From: Otis tarda
Lineage: Eukaryota; Chordata; Aves; Otidiformes; Otididae
Direction: 5' to 3'
DNA length: 64,000 nt
Assembly (NCBI GenBank): GCA_026413225.1
Contig: CM048554.1
Location: forward strand, 8,696,001-8,760,000
Part shown: piece after piece, positions 13,301 through 26,611 of the stretch
How the letters are laid out: every line of letters begins with the position of its first letter
How positions within the stretch are numbered: the stretch's first letter is position 1
Notes under the pieces: generated by a model
What the model saw: the letters and a program-made list of their open reading frames with translations, nothing else
Told to the model about the DNA's origin: nothing
The model's database searches: none
Program-made: the position numbers and the translations under genes

Positions 13301-13329
13301 GCTCTGTCAGGGCCAAGTTCTTGGGTATG
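7376..13329. other. Intergenic sequence, no gene supported
   Basis: Six kilobases of non-repetitive intergenic DNA. The longest open frame (9851-10429, plus, 192 codons) has no recognisable domain, no good start context that I could use, and no splice-site support. The stretch at about 8220-9150 is markedly purine-rich on the plus strand (many GGAAGG, GAGAAG, AAAGGG words) with the pyrimidine-rich complement producing several open minus-strand frames rich in Ser, Leu, Pro and Phe; these are compositional artefacts. Confidence 0.6.
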
Positions 13330-14453
13330 TGTCATAGTTTAGCCCCACTCACGACCAAGCTACAAAGTCTCTCTCTCACTCCCCCCGCCCTCTGAGGGAA
13401 CAGGCAGAGATAATTTAAGAAACAAAAGCCTCAAGATTTGAGATAAGAACAGGGAGAGATCCTTAAAGTTACTGTTATGGGCAAACAGACTCGACTTGAG
13501 GAAAACTATTTATTTATTATTAAAACCAAAGCAGGATAACGAGAAAGAGAACAAAGTAACTTCCCCCCACCCTTCCCTCTTCCTGGGCTTAACTTTATGT
13601 TCAATTATCTCTACCTCCTTCCCCTCTCCAAGCGGCACAGAGGGGAAGAGGGAATGGAGGTTACAGTCAGCTCATCACACGTTGCTTTATGCCACTCCTC
13701 ACATTCCTCCTCTGCTCCAGCGTGCGGTCCCTCCCACAGGCTGCAGTCCTTCATGAACTGCTCTAGTACGGGTTGTTTTTCCATGGGATGCAGTCCCTCT
13801 GGAACAGCTGCCCCAGCGCAGGTCCTCCACGGGCCACAGCCTCCTTCAGGACCCCAGCATGGGGTCCTCCACGGGCCACAGGTGGATCTCTGCTCCTCCA
13901 TGGACCTCCATGGGGCTGCAGGGGGCAGCCTGCTCCACCATGGTCATCACCACAGGCTGCAGGGGAATCTTGGCCAGGAGCCACATTACTCCTCCCCCTC
14001 CTTCTTCACTGACCTTGGTGTCTGGAGCCGTTCCTCTCACAAGAAATTCTTCACAATCAGCTCAGGCAGACGCCTCTCAGGTTGTCTTTGCATCTCATCT
14101 CCTCTCTACTTCTTGCAGCCGGGCTGGGACGAGTTGAGCCCAGACTGCCGCCTGGCAGGAAGCCAGAGGGTGAGGCCTGCAAGGCCCACAAGGCTCGTGT
14201 CTCCCCCTCTCTGCCCCCACTTCAGCTTCTTCACATCTTCTTCCTTTCTTTTTTTTTACTGTCTTCCCCCTTCTTAAATATGTTATCGCAGAGGCGTTAT
14301 CAGGGAACATTCTCCTACCAATTGGCTTGGCCTTGGCCAGCAGCGGGTCCGCACTGGCCCCAGCTGAGTCCACTGAACAAAGCAGAACAGCAACTAGCAG
14401 CTTCTTACAGAAGCTGCCACCGTAGCCCCCCATCATTAAAGAAAACCAACACA
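13330..14453 (-). mobile_element. Solo LTR of an endogenous retrovirus (family A), 1124 bp
   Basis: Bounded by TG at 13330 (TGTCATAG) and CA at 14453 (CCAACACA), and flanked on both sides by the same 5-bp word GTATG (13325-13329 and 14454-14458). This is the signature of an integrase-made insertion reduced to one LTR. The sense strand is minus by comparison with the copies at 27704 and 58672. It contains internal GC-rich near-repeats (GTCCTCCACGGGCCACAG occurs twice, around 13824 and 13864). There are no gag, pol or env frames. A 5-bp duplication is usual for ERVL-type elements, so class III is my best guess. Confidence 0.85.
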
Positions 14454-17400
14454 GTATGCCAGTAGTATGTAGTTTTATCCACGAGGCCAACGAAATTCCT
14501 TGTGTACAGCACTGCCATTTACTCCAGGATTTTTAAAACACAGGCAGTTACCCCTTACTCCTTACTCCTGGACCCCTTTTATCACCTTTATTTGCATTAA
14601 AGATGAAGGAGGTTTAGGGCTCCAGTCTCTTCCAGAGAAGTCTCTTTTTCAGACTTTCCAGTGAGACACAAGATTGAACACCTACCTGTTGCCATATCTC
14701 ATCCCCAGCCATGCCACACCTTAACAAGCCACAGTGCTGGAGGGACCAAAGAGTTCATCAGTAAGAACTGCTTCTTGATTCTCTATCTAGAGAAGTAAAA
14801 CAGCTTATGCTGATGCTGACATCCTCACCAAGCAAGAGATAAAGGCTGTGAAGGGCATCTGTCTGGCATGTTAAACCCAGGAATTCAGCTACGGTTGCTG
14901 TCAGAATATTTAGGTTTAAGACAGGAAAGTGTCCTTCAGGTATCCACCTTGGAGGACATCAGGCTGCAGAGTGAGGCCATGAGTTGCGTGTAAGAAATTA
15001 AAACGCATGAGAAGCTTTTCTGAAGGTCAGAGAAGGTTTGTTTGATGGCATATAAGAAAAGAATAATAATTAACCTTTCTTTCTGTATTTCCAATATTAT
15101 TTCTGTTCCTTCCTGTGACAGAAAGCACCTTTTCCTTTGCCTAGAGAGGTTCAGGCTGGGAATTAGTGAGCAATTTATGCTGTGGGTTTAGGGCACCTTA
15201 TAATGAATGACCGCTTGAGGCTGGACACTGGAAAGTTGTCGGCACAAAAAGTATTACTGCATGTATTTTACACTCCGTTTGATCCCCGATTTTTAGCAGT
15301 TATTGCATTTCCAATTGAAATGAAGGTTAGTGTTTTAGCCAAGCTTGGAACAAAATAAGAAGAGCCTTGGAAAACAAAGCCAAAGGTAAAACACTGAAAA
15401 TCATTGAGAAATCCTTTACTGACTTCAGCGCAATTTGATCAAGATCTACAGGGAAAAGCAGACAAATATATTTTTGGAATAATATTCCCTGAGAAAACAC
15501 TTACAGGATTTGGACAAGCCAAATTTGGAGAGAAATAAAGACATTACTCTGCATTAGTACAGAGCACATTTACGTCCTAATACACTGCTTCTATGTGAAA
15601 TCTTGTTGTATTTAACATTAAGATTAATATCAGTGGAAAAACAGACTGGAGTATTGGTCAGCCTTCTTAATAAGATAAGGCTTTATCTGCAGTCCCTAGG
15701 GAAAGAGACGGTGTAGGTCTGAGCTGCTGAATATGGTAATATCCATAAGAAAACTATCAAGAGGTACTTGAAAGGTGGCATACACATCTTCAAAGGATCT
15801 ACAGATTCCTCTCGACTGGAATGAAATATTTAGTCAGTCTGGAAAGTCATTTTCCTGATACTCACTCATGAAAATAAACATAACCTTCTTTCTAATCAGG
15901 CTAGTAAGCCAAGTCTACCACCCAGCGTGCTAGTGTGCGAGTCCTGCTGTGAATTTCAAAGGGCAAGTGAGACAGTGAGAAAAGAAATAGCAAACAGAAG
16001 CAAAGGTGCGATAAGAGCTTGCTACCTGGGGCTAGGGAGGGCAGGCGGGCTCCTGCTGAATAAAGGAGCCCATGGGAAGCACTGATGCAAGGAGAATAAC
16101 TGACTGGTGAATACAAGCTGTGTTTCTGCATGGGGTGGACAAGGGAGGATTCAGTCCATTGGGGGAACATCACAAGAAGCCCACTGCTTACATCCCTCCC
16201 TGCAATTCCTGTCCATTCCCTGGAGATCTATTGAACTGACTCCACTTTTGTTGTCCAAAAGATAAAATAAGCTTCCTCATCGGCTTCAAAGGCCCATTTT
16301 GCCTGAATAATGAATAAGAACTGCAGGATTTGGCCTCTTTTGAAAGGCAGCTGGACAGGTAGAGTTGGTCTGCTCTCCAAAATCCCCATCAGTGTTGTTC
16401 CACCTGCAGAGCATTCTCCATGAAGAGGACATCCCTTCACGGCGTGCCAGGGTACTAAGCCGGTGACACACACTCAAAACACGGCTCTTAGCAGGCGGCT
16501 TTAGATGACTCCATTCAGGGATGCAAAAAGTATTTGATACACTGTTCATGAGCAGAAGAGATGTTCAGACAAGGTTGTTGAGCAGCCCACTCAAAAAAAA
16601 ATCCCAGATTTGAGGAGTGGTGTATATTTTAAAAAGTGTTTTGGGGAGAATTTAGCAAGAAACTAAACACTATCAGAAAAATTTTTTTCTTCCAACTTGC
16701 CAGTGTTACCTAGTCCTAGTTCCTTTCAGAAACAACCCTTAGTAATAAGAAATTACTTGTTTATTATTAAGTCATCTTTCAACTTGCAACATTATTTCTT
16801 TTTTAATAATATCCACAAAGGGCATTAGGCAATGCTCGCTTCAATTTACACTCAAGTCAAGCCAAGTGAAGTATTTTAATAAAACTACCACTTCTCATTC
16901 TTACTTCATTGTGTTTCTTCAGTGAGATAAAAGTAGATTAAGATCACACAAACCAGAACAAGAAAAACAGGTTTTATGTGTCAGTAACTGAATACATCTA
17001 TAAAAAGCATGCATGTCCCAAACAAATTCGTAACCTATTATCCCTCTAGTGGCCACTATTTCTCCCTGAAAAAAAAAAAAAAACAAAAAAAACCCAAAAA
17101 ACAAACCCAGGCATGGAGATAAATTGTACCATGATGGAAAAGAAAAGTGAAGAAGACCTGAAACTGCTTTTCATTTCAAGTGTCTACTTTTCTGCTTAGC
17201 AATGTCTCACTAACAGATCTAATGTTGCTGGTCAAAGGCAGCACGCTGAGATCGTGCACGTCCTCCTGCACGAGCTACAGGGAGGAGAATCATCTGTTTT
17301 AAAACCACAGTTGAAAGGACTTCCTTGGAGAGGGGCCAGTTGAGTTTCAATTGCTGAATTACTGATCCAGCAAAAAAAAAGCACAAAAAACACTTCTGAT

Positions 17401-18789
17401 CTGCCAAATAATGATTATATTAAAAAGTCGCTGCTCTTCGCTAGAATTCAAAATAGAAGAAAAACTAAGATACAAGTGCATTTTTGCTAAGTATTTCAAC
17501 TGATACAGTTTCCCATATTTGATATGAGGTATAACCAGTATTACAATTATTTAGAGTACTGTCACTTTCTCATTGGCACAAAATTGTGAGTATAAACACA
17601 TAAAACACTAATACAGTATTTCACTGATACTTGACTGCATTAAGAAAAACCTGATAGCATTTATGTTGCCTGTGAGAAGAATCATTGCTGCTATAATGAT
17701 GATGGCATATTTAGAAAATTTACATGAGATATTGTTGTACACATACTGTCAGATGATAAGCATTGCTGGAGAGAATTTATGTTTCCCCTCCTTGCCTTGG
17801 GATAAATATGGCAATATTATTATTGGCAATAACAATTTATATTGCTATAGAAAATGTCTGGAATACCCACTCAGTCAAGCTAGAAAGCCTGTGGTAGCAG
17901 ATATGCTGTAGTGTAGCTCTTTCCATGCCAGAAATTTGCAGCCTGAATAGGGAAGATAGGTAAAAGAGGATGGGGAAAAGGAGGGAAAGGAGATGCACAT
18001 GGTCACACAATAAGTCAATAAGCATGTAAGAACAGAGGATTTATGAACAAAGGTTTTATGAACCATATGCTCACAGCCCAACACCTGGGTCACATGGATG
18101 TGATGGAAGGAGCACAGTCAGAGCTCAGTGTATGTCACGTTAGAAAACTAAGGAACAGCCCCCTCCATCGCCTCATTTAATCCTTCCACTGCTTAAAGAG
18201 GAGCAAAAGTCTAACAAGATAATGTCGTGCATGCGTTTTATCTCATATACCGGCCAAATCTGGCACGCCACAGAGAAATGGGCCCTGCCTCTAAACAAAA
18301 CCCAACCTGCTCGTGTATGAAATTGAGTATAGTAAATCAACAAAGCACTGAAATTTAAGTCAGTGCAATTTTAAGGTGTATTTATCGTTCAAAGGCTGAA
18401 ATGAAACACCTCATAACAGCATATAGTCAGAAGACAAGTTGTTAATCCTATATGGAAAAGCAGTGGTAATCAGTGTATTCCTGCACACTGATAGCAAAGG
18501 AGAAACAGCCCTGGACAGTGAGGGTTCTTGCAGGCCAAACACAGATCACAATTTTCAGCCACTATGTTTGTAATGTAGCCCTGCATCATCTGTCAACTAA
18601 CAGAATCCCAGATCTCTTTGACTAAGGGTACCTTGCTTGGTTGCTCCATCATGGACATCTTCCAGGTGTCTACCCACCACCAAGCCAGTGCAAGCTCAGA
18701 GTTCATCTTGTTCAGGAAAGGCATTGTGGGAACAGAGAGTGCAGCACAGCTGTCTGATATCGAAGAATTTGAGCTATGTCCTTGAACAC
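14454..18789. other. Intergenic sequence, nothing recognised
   Basis: AT-rich single-copy-looking DNA. It contains an A-rich stretch at about 17069-17105 but no CR1, LTR, RNA gene or plausible exon that I can support. Short open frames here lack any recognisable motif. Confidence 0.55.
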
Positions 18790-19053
18790 CACATGCTCAA
18801 TAACAAAAAAAACCCCAGCAATTAGAACAAGTAAATACCAAAGGCAAAAACAGTAAAGACAACTAAAAATCTATAACCAATCCAAATGAAGTTTAAGGCG
18901 CCTGAACAGTATATTGCTACCAATTGAATTAGATGATTAAGTGCGTGCATTCCGCGTGTAAGTGAGAAAAGATATAGAAGACTTAGGCTGACGGACAATA
19001 AAGGTCTTCGGTACACCATCCACGGAGTCCGTGTCCTTATTGCAACAAGGCAT
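18790..19053 (+). mobile_element. Possible short retroviral LTR
   Basis: The right half has the layout of an LTR promoter and end: a TATA-like GATATAGAAG at about 18969, a poly(A) signal in GACAATAAAGGTC at about 18995, then a CG-containing segment ending TTATTGCAACA near 19046. I could not find a target-site duplication or a second copy in the window, so the left edge is a guess. Confidence 0.35.
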
Positions 19054-22000
19054 CTTCCTAAAAGCAGGTCAATAGGCACTTGCCATTAGAGAGAAGCAGT
19101 TGGATCCATTACATCTTATTTCACGGGGCTGTAGGTCTTCCAGGGAACCATCTCATGTCTCTCTTTCTCACTGAATCCATTCAGAGGAGGCCTTTAACAC
19201 AAAGGCAAACAGAGTGCTTCGAGGCTCTCTTGTTCTGCTTTGTCCTCTCTCAGAAGCTCCCCTCAGATGAACAAGCTCTGCCTCTTTAATCTCCCCATTT
19301 TCACATCCCATCAGCTGGAAATGTTGAAAAGATAGGTGCATTTACCAAAGCTCCTTCCTTTATAAGTCAGGTAATATCTTTCACAAGATTGTTTTTGCTT
19401 CTCTCAAGAGATATATTTACCAGAGGTTAGTGCACTTTTTTTCCTTTGGAGAAGATTGCTATCAGCACTGGAAGAGCTTCCCAAGATTGCTAAAAGGAAA
19501 TGTCATATCACAGTATCTAATTTCCAAAGCGATTGTACAAAACAGCTTCTCCGCATGTGACCCTAGAGCAGTGCCCGGGAGTTCTGCATCACTTTCCGTC
19601 ATGGGAAGTTTTGACTATTGTGATGAATTGAAACATTTCTCAAGAAGTGCTATTTTAATAATTAAGAAAAAGATACAGGTTTGCTGCTTTCAGGATGATT
19701 GCAATTGAAGACACATAAATGGCAATCTGGCTACTGGAAGACAAGCAAGCTTTCCAAGGTGATGGGCACTGTTAATGGAAAGGAGACGTGCAGCCTACAT
19801 CCTTATCCTAATGTTGTTTCAGCTGAGCTATACTTTCCACTGAGCATTTATAAGACACATATGGAGTCATTTTAGAACAGCCATATACACTAAGATAGCT
19901 TTTCTTGAAGATTAAAGAACAGAAGGACTAAAAGCAGGTTCGGACTTTCATTATCATCAGGCCCCTGATGTGCAAGAAGTCTCTTGTATGAGAGTCCAGC
20001 AGCGCTCAAGGGCACTGAGATTTCCCTTGCTTTTCTCCATCTTAGAAATTTCTGTCTAATTATAAGTGATCAGTCAGAGTGAAAAATAGCTGTTGCTTAA
20101 AAAAAAAATTTAAAATCTTTTGACTTCTCTGAAGTCTTTGCTATATTTCACTATATTCCTATTTAAACACATATTTGAACAAATTATTCTGAAGAAATGG
20201 TAAAAACCAAAGAAATAGAATCATAAAACTTTACAAGATTTTATTAGCTGTACTAGGAACTGATGCTAATACCTCAAAAGTCAGCAGGACAACATAAAGT
20301 ATCCTATATAGGACAAACCATTAAAAAACTCCTCCAGTTTTTGAATGCAAAAATCTGAATCTTATGTCTTTCCCTCTGAGTGAATACTAGGAAATATTGC
20401 ACGCAATAAACAAAAAATAAAAGCCCTCAAATTCAGGTAAAATCCTGACCACTGCATCCTCACCCTTGGGACTTAGCAAAGGTCTTCTCTTAATTCTGCT
20501 CACAGGCAAGTCTATCTAGAAAACCCCCATCTTAATTTACCAGGTTTGTTCTTTGCTTTTTTCAGTAAAAATATGAGCATCTCTCCACTTATTAGCTAAT
20601 GATAAAAACTGATGTTCCCTGATCCTCACAGAGATGAGTCATCTTAGTTATATCCTCCTTACCTAAAAAGCACAAACACTTTATGCACAAGTATAATATT
20701 GCATAAAACTGTATTCTATGGGGTAGAGGATGTTCTTCAGAGCTCTAACGTGACGCTGTTGTTAGCTTAAGCTTTTCTAACATTTCGCATTTCTACAAAA
20801 CCACTAGTGAAACGACCTTCCGAAATTTCCGCCAGCCTGTGCAGGCATTAATGTTTGCAAACAATAGAGATCTCGTGTCTGCAAAGCACGAGATTAATGC
20901 TGCCACTCTGTATCCCTATCATCAAGCTGGCATCCCTATATTTTTATTACCGTTTCCTGGCAACAAAGTGCCGAAGCACCTTCATGAATGCTAACAATCC
21001 ATATTTATCCCGCCAGCAGAGCTTTCCAGAGAGCCTTGCTGAAATGAATGAGTCGATCAGTGGTATCAGCTCCTGCAATATCAGACTCAAACACAAAATA
21101 ATTTTTTTCTGCATGGGGAAAACATTATTAACGTGATTTTTTATCTAAAAAAACCACTTCTATTTTTCTTTCTAGGCATTTTTATTTTAATTATGCCATA
21201 TTATTTCACCCCAAAATATAAAAATCTCCTTTCTGTTCATATTGTGTAGAACAAGCCTGTTTTATCAGTTTGGTTTTATCAGCTGGGCAGTTTGATGGCT
21301 GGGTTTTTTTTTCCTGTTCACAGGATCAATGTGTGGTAATGTGACAAATCTAATACAAGATATAAATATATATATATTTTTAAAAGGAAAATAATTAGTG
21401 TTTTCATTTTTAAGCAGAAAGTTTGTTTCAATTATATCAAGACCAAAAGACAAAGAGCCACCTCATGACGATGTCATGCTTTCTCCTATTTGACTGGTAC
21501 TAGTGTTGAGCCTTCTCAGGGTAAAGTAAGACAGAAGCAACCAACAGCAGAAAAGCAGCTGGAGATGCTTCTTATATCTTACACAATTGTGAATGCACAA
21601 GGAGAGAGGATTGCCTCCTCCAAGAGCAAGTTATTCTTGATGTTCAAGCAGGCAAGCAGTGAGTAAGGCAATGAAGAAAGAGCGACTCTCACAAGTGTTT
21701 TCAAATAAAAAATATTTCACCTTCTTTTCCCCTCCTCCCCATAGTCAGATGCTGGCTGGTGGCTCTGAACTGAATCAAAATCTTTACAGCCTATATGGGA
21801 AGAATGGGAAGGGGCAGGATCCTCCCACACCCATGCAATGGTAATCTGGGGGGTTGCACACCATGCTCCTGCCTCTCTGCTGTGCTGGGGACTTTGCTGT
21901 CCTCCAGCAGCTTTTCTCAGTTGTACTGGTCATCTGAAATGGTACCCGCTAGCAAGCATCTTTTTCAGTCTAGAGAAAACCTGAACTGTTTAAAAACCCA

Positions 22001-22803
22001 TCAAATAACCAAAAATACTTTGCTGAATTAGGATTAGAACAGGTTTTGAAGTATATCAAAAGAGAAAGGAAAAGACTATTATTCCCTGTTCTTGGTTACA
22101 AAGTACTTCCACTGGTATTTTGATATCAGGAGGCATCTCTCATTTCCATTATGCCAGCTATATTAGATTATGGATGGTATCAACAGCCCTCTGATTAATA
22201 TTTAATTTGACCCTCACTTCTTACAGCCTCCCTTCCCAGCACCAGTGAGGCTTTAGTTAATGTGTGGTGCTTTTTTAACAAATGAATGGACTTTTATGCA
22301 CTCTGCTTGCTTTCCCCAGGGGCTTGCTCATGCCAAAATGCTGCCAGCTTCACAGCAGACAGAGGAGATATGTTGCATGGTCTTATCATCAAGAAAAAAA
22401 CCACTTTATTGACACAGAATCAATACTCAGGTTTGTACCAATGCCGCCAATATTGTTAATACTTTCATGTCCTATGTCTGACTTGAAAAAAGATCTTAGC
22501 GTACCCTGGAACAGTTAATTTCCTGTGCTTTTCCCTCTGGCAGCTGGCTCTGATTTGAAGTCAGGGTAAAGAAACCTTCTGGATCATTAACATTGCTCTA
22601 TGACTGTCTGCATAGCGAGATTTTTCCTCCCAACGACTGTTTTCTTGGATAAAACTGTCCAGGTAGTGAGAAAGTGAGTAATGTGTTTCAATCACACTTA
22701 GCAGATCTAAAGGGTTAGCTGCCCCTTTCTGTAATATAAGGGTCTGGCTGTGTTAGCCTAAAATGAGTTTAAGATGGACTCCCTGAAGAAATGGTTCATG
22801 GCA
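19054..22803. other. Intergenic sequence, nothing recognised
   Basis: Unannotated AT-rich DNA. I see no repeat family, exon or RNA gene that I can support. Confidence 0.5.
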
Positions 22804-22831
22804 TATAATCTGGCTGCTGAGCCAGATTATA
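22804..22831. repeat. Perfect 12-bp inverted repeat with 4-nt loop
   Basis: TATAATCTGGCT, loop GCTG, then AGCCAGATTATA. The arms are perfectly complementary. It is not next to a gene end and is not followed by a T-run. Confidence 0.8.
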
Positions 22832-25427
22832 CATTTTCGAAGGACTCACTGAAGTAGGTGGACAACCCCTGGCATACAAGCTGTGACACCATCCACAGAT
22901 GCAGTCATTTATACACATATGTGGTCTCAGTAAGCAGGGGCAAGAGGTGACACCATTATGGCCATGATGGACCAGGGAAAGTCACAGAGGGTGCAGAGAC
23001 GTGAGCACCAAGCACCAGGGAACAATATTCATCCTCTCCTCATTGACAGACCCACTTAGGCTAAAGGACAGGCTACTCCCACCCCAGAGTATGGATTTCT
23101 CCCTTCAAGTGTCACCTGAAATTGAGTTCAAAGTTTTCTGAGGTCCAAAAGGGCAATGTCAGTCCCAAGCCTTGCTCACTGCTTAGCTATAAAAAGCAGG
23201 CATGGATACAGCATGATAAAGTCCAAATGCAATCGATTAGCTGACTCTCCCTCAGACACGTTTTGGATGCCAGCTTCCATTCACAGTCCCCATTTGCAGA
23301 TTAGAGGCCAATTTGCCAGCACTGAGAAGCTTCAGGCTGTCCCTCGCAGGGCTGTTTGCAGATCAGCAGCTAGTGCCTGGAGGGAGACTGGGGCAGAGGG
23401 AACCCAATCACAGCACAGGAGAATGGGATTAGAAGGACCTTCATTTGATATTAATAACATCGCATAGGACAAACCGTAGAAATTTCCTCTCTTTCACAGA
23501 AAATGCATTTTCAACAACCAAATTTAAATTTGTTGTTACTTTTGAATGGTTAACACTGCTTTATTCCTAACACGGTGTTAGGAAGGACTAAACATTCACA
23601 GTGACCTATGGACTAGTTAAAAACTAGACACAAAAAAAAGCATCCAAACCCCCAAAATATTTTGCAATCAGCAAACAGAAAGAGACTACACCTTCTCTAT
23701 ATTGTTTAGCTGAAATTTTCTATAATGTGGAAAATGTAGTATTATACTTATGACACTTCATTGCAGGTTTGGGAGAGGGGAGTCTAGAAGGCAGCACTGT
23801 ATTTTAAGGCAACACTACCCAAGAGTTGCATCTTCCCTGACAAGCCAATGTAAGCTGGCTCTGCCCTGCCAGTCCTGCACCATGGTCTTAGATGGAAGAG
23901 AGGTGGGGAGATCAGTTTTCTCATCTGCTTTATGGATGTACTTCTCCATGCATTCTTAGATGGTTTCAACACCTGAATCAAGCAGGGGAGAGAAGAGCAG
24001 GGAAATGCTGCCATCCAAGTACCTGAGATCATGAGTGGTGATCATTCTTCTGTGCTTATGTCACCTTGATGCTCTTGCTACATGAGCCAGCTAAATTACT
24101 GTTAGAGCAGAAATGTCTCCCTGTGCTGGAAATCACATCTTTGGCAGCAACGTACTTACCTTCAGATAGCAACCACAAGATCACATTTTCACATTTATCT
24201 GAAAAACATAGTTATGAAGTTGTATCGGTTGAATGGGATTCTCCAGGATAAACTATCACTTCACACAGAATTAATGAGGTAGAAGGAGGAGTATGAGGAG
24301 ACTTCATAGTTCCTCTGTCTTGCAAGTAAAGAACAAAATATCTTTTTTATTAAAACTTTTCAGTGCTTGAAAATGTTCAAGTGTTTTACCCATTTTATGA
24401 AGAACAAAACTCTTTTATAAAAATTTAATATAATTTTTAAAATATCCTTAAATGAAAGGATTTTTGTCACTACTAGTTTTCTCTTGAAAAATTACAACCA
24501 ACTGTATGTGAATTTATTACCTTTCAGGCTGAAAACAGGAAATTTTTATTTGATTTAGGATGTTGACTGCTTAATGTTGTATAGCCTTACATTGTCACCA
24601 GAAGCACGGTGGAAAGGGTTGTCTTAATCCAACTGTGCACTTCATTCTAAGCCAGCCAATATATACATTCATATATCCAAGCACCTGTTCTCATTTCACT
24701 CTTTGGAGCTGGGAAATTTATTCATTTGGTGGTAAGAGCTCATCTCACAGAGTTGAGATTTATTTTTACATTACTGAGAGCAAGATGGTGTAAATCACAG
24801 TTGGAATGGAGTCTTTTAGAAAGCCAACACACATGCAGAGCTGCTCCACGGTGGAATTCTGATGGAGAGGAGATTGAAGCTGCGTTTGATGTTGCTCTTC
24901 ACCTACACTATTTGTTGATGTGGGATTTTTTTTTTAAGGGGATGGCACAGGAGAATCCTAACACTTGGAAGGGGCTCTACCACACTAAGGCCAAGTGAGA
25001 AATAGGCACAGAAAGGCTCTCTGATTCTCAGCACGTCTGTAAACATAAGGCAGCACAACATATGTAGTTTTTTCCACAGCCAGCCAACCTTTAGGAGCAC
25101 AAAAAGAATTTATAGCCAACTCGAGTCTACCAGCTACGGTAAATTTACAGCCAAGTCAAGTACCAGAGATGGTATGATTTACCATCAGCTCCCCAGTGTC
25201 TGCTATGACTGAGGACTAAGTAATTTCAACCAATAAATATTTGAAGGAATGAGACAATCAAAATAACTCATGACTTTTCTTAGTATCCATACAGGGAACT
25301 GGCAGAGCTTCAATGCAAGCCCAGGCAGAACTTGTTAGAGGGGTTTACTACTGCTGTTTACCCAAACTGCAGTAATTATTAACCATAAGACTAGGCATAA
25401 ACAAGCTTATTTATGGCTTCATAGTTT

Positions 25428-26396
25428 GATGCTGGCATGGGTCTTAGCAATTTCAAGACTGAGCTGGCTTGAGAAAGAAGCGTTTGGAAATCTAAGAGCC
25501 CATTTATAGGATCTTACTGTTCACGGAGCCCTACATGTGATGTGGATGGTGCTCTGCCAGTAAGCACTGTGGAAACCCTCAGCGAGGCAGATCTCCCTCC
25601 TCAGGCAGAGTTGGCATAACCAGCTCTCTGCTTTTGAGGTCTTCCTTCTGGGCAAACCAGTCTCTGTTTCCAACAATCTGTGTTTTCAAAGGCAGGTTTG
25701 CCGTTCCATCCAGGACATACTCTATTCCCTCCCTATCTGGAGAAGGGGTTCCTCAGTTCCACAGTGGTTTCACCAGCTATTTGAGACCACTATGCCCACC
25801 CACTGCCCTGGCTTCCATCCCAGCAATGCTGCTTAAAGCAGCTTCCTATTCACCTCTGCCACAGTTTATCTGGGCTGTTGTAAACATCACTTCTAGCCTC
25901 CCATTTCCCAACTGCTTCAAGCTCAGAGATAGCAGTAACATTCCCAGCACCCATCTCCACCTTCAGCAGTCCTTCAGGTGTCTGTAGCTGGCATCAGGGC
26001 CCCTAGCCCATCCCTCCCAGGTGTCTGGCTGCCCCCCGTCTCCATTTCCCCGTTAATAGACAATGATGCCTTCTCCAGCTGTTTTACCAAACGCTGTTGG
26101 CTTCACAGAACCACCCAGGCTTGTTCCTCTAGCAGGTCATACCCCACAGCCCATTCCCAGTTTCCTAGCTTGGCTCCAAACAGGACTTCATGCCCTGTGA
26201 GAGCCCATCCCTCTTGCACTCAGTGTCTCCTGTGAACACGTTGCACAGAACATAGCTCCTCTTCTTGGTTTTGCAGCCAGGACACCCCTGATGTGCTGAG
26301 AACACATGCACCAGGGAAATGCTTGATGCTGGCACAGGTCTTAGCAATTTCAAGGCTGAGCTGGTTTAAGAAAGAAGCGTTTAGTAATCTAACAGC
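25428..26396. repeat. 72-bp direct repeat pair flanking about 825 bp
   Basis: 25428-25499 and 26325-26396 align without gaps over 72 bases with about eight differences, five of them transitions. Both copies start GATGCTGGCA and contain TCTTAGCAATTTCAAG. The DNA between them is pyrimidine-rich on the plus strand and produces open frames (25634-25987 and 25978-26235) with no recognisable domain. The pair could be remnants of short LTRs or of an old tandem duplication. Confidence 0.75.
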
Positions 26397-26451
26397 TTCT
26401 GGTTTGTGTTGATGTGGGTGAAGACATTCACAGGGGGTAACTGTGGTTTGT

Positions 26452-26610
26452 GAGATGAGACCCCACCTGGAGTACTGTGTCCAGCTCTGGGGTCCTCAGC
26501 ACAAGGAAGACATGGACCTATTGGAGCGGGTCCAGAGGAGGGCCACAAAAATTATGAGGGCTGGAGCACCTCTCCTATGAAGACAGGCTGAGAGAGTTGG
26601 GGTTGTTGCA
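26452..26610 (+). mobile_element. CR1 LINE internal fragment
   Basis: Plus-strand match to the C-terminal part of CR1 ORF2: GAGACCCCACCTGGAGTACT (encoding RPHLEYC), CTGGAGCACCTCTCCTATGA, and AGGCTGAGAGAGTTGGGGTT. It stops before the 3' UTR, so both ends are missing. Confidence 0.85.
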
Positions 26611-26611
26611 C

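Noticed and set aside
13597-14277. 226-codon plus-strand frame
   Set aside because: It lies antisense inside the solo LTR, and its His/Ser/Gly/Pro-rich content follows from the internal GC-rich repeats.
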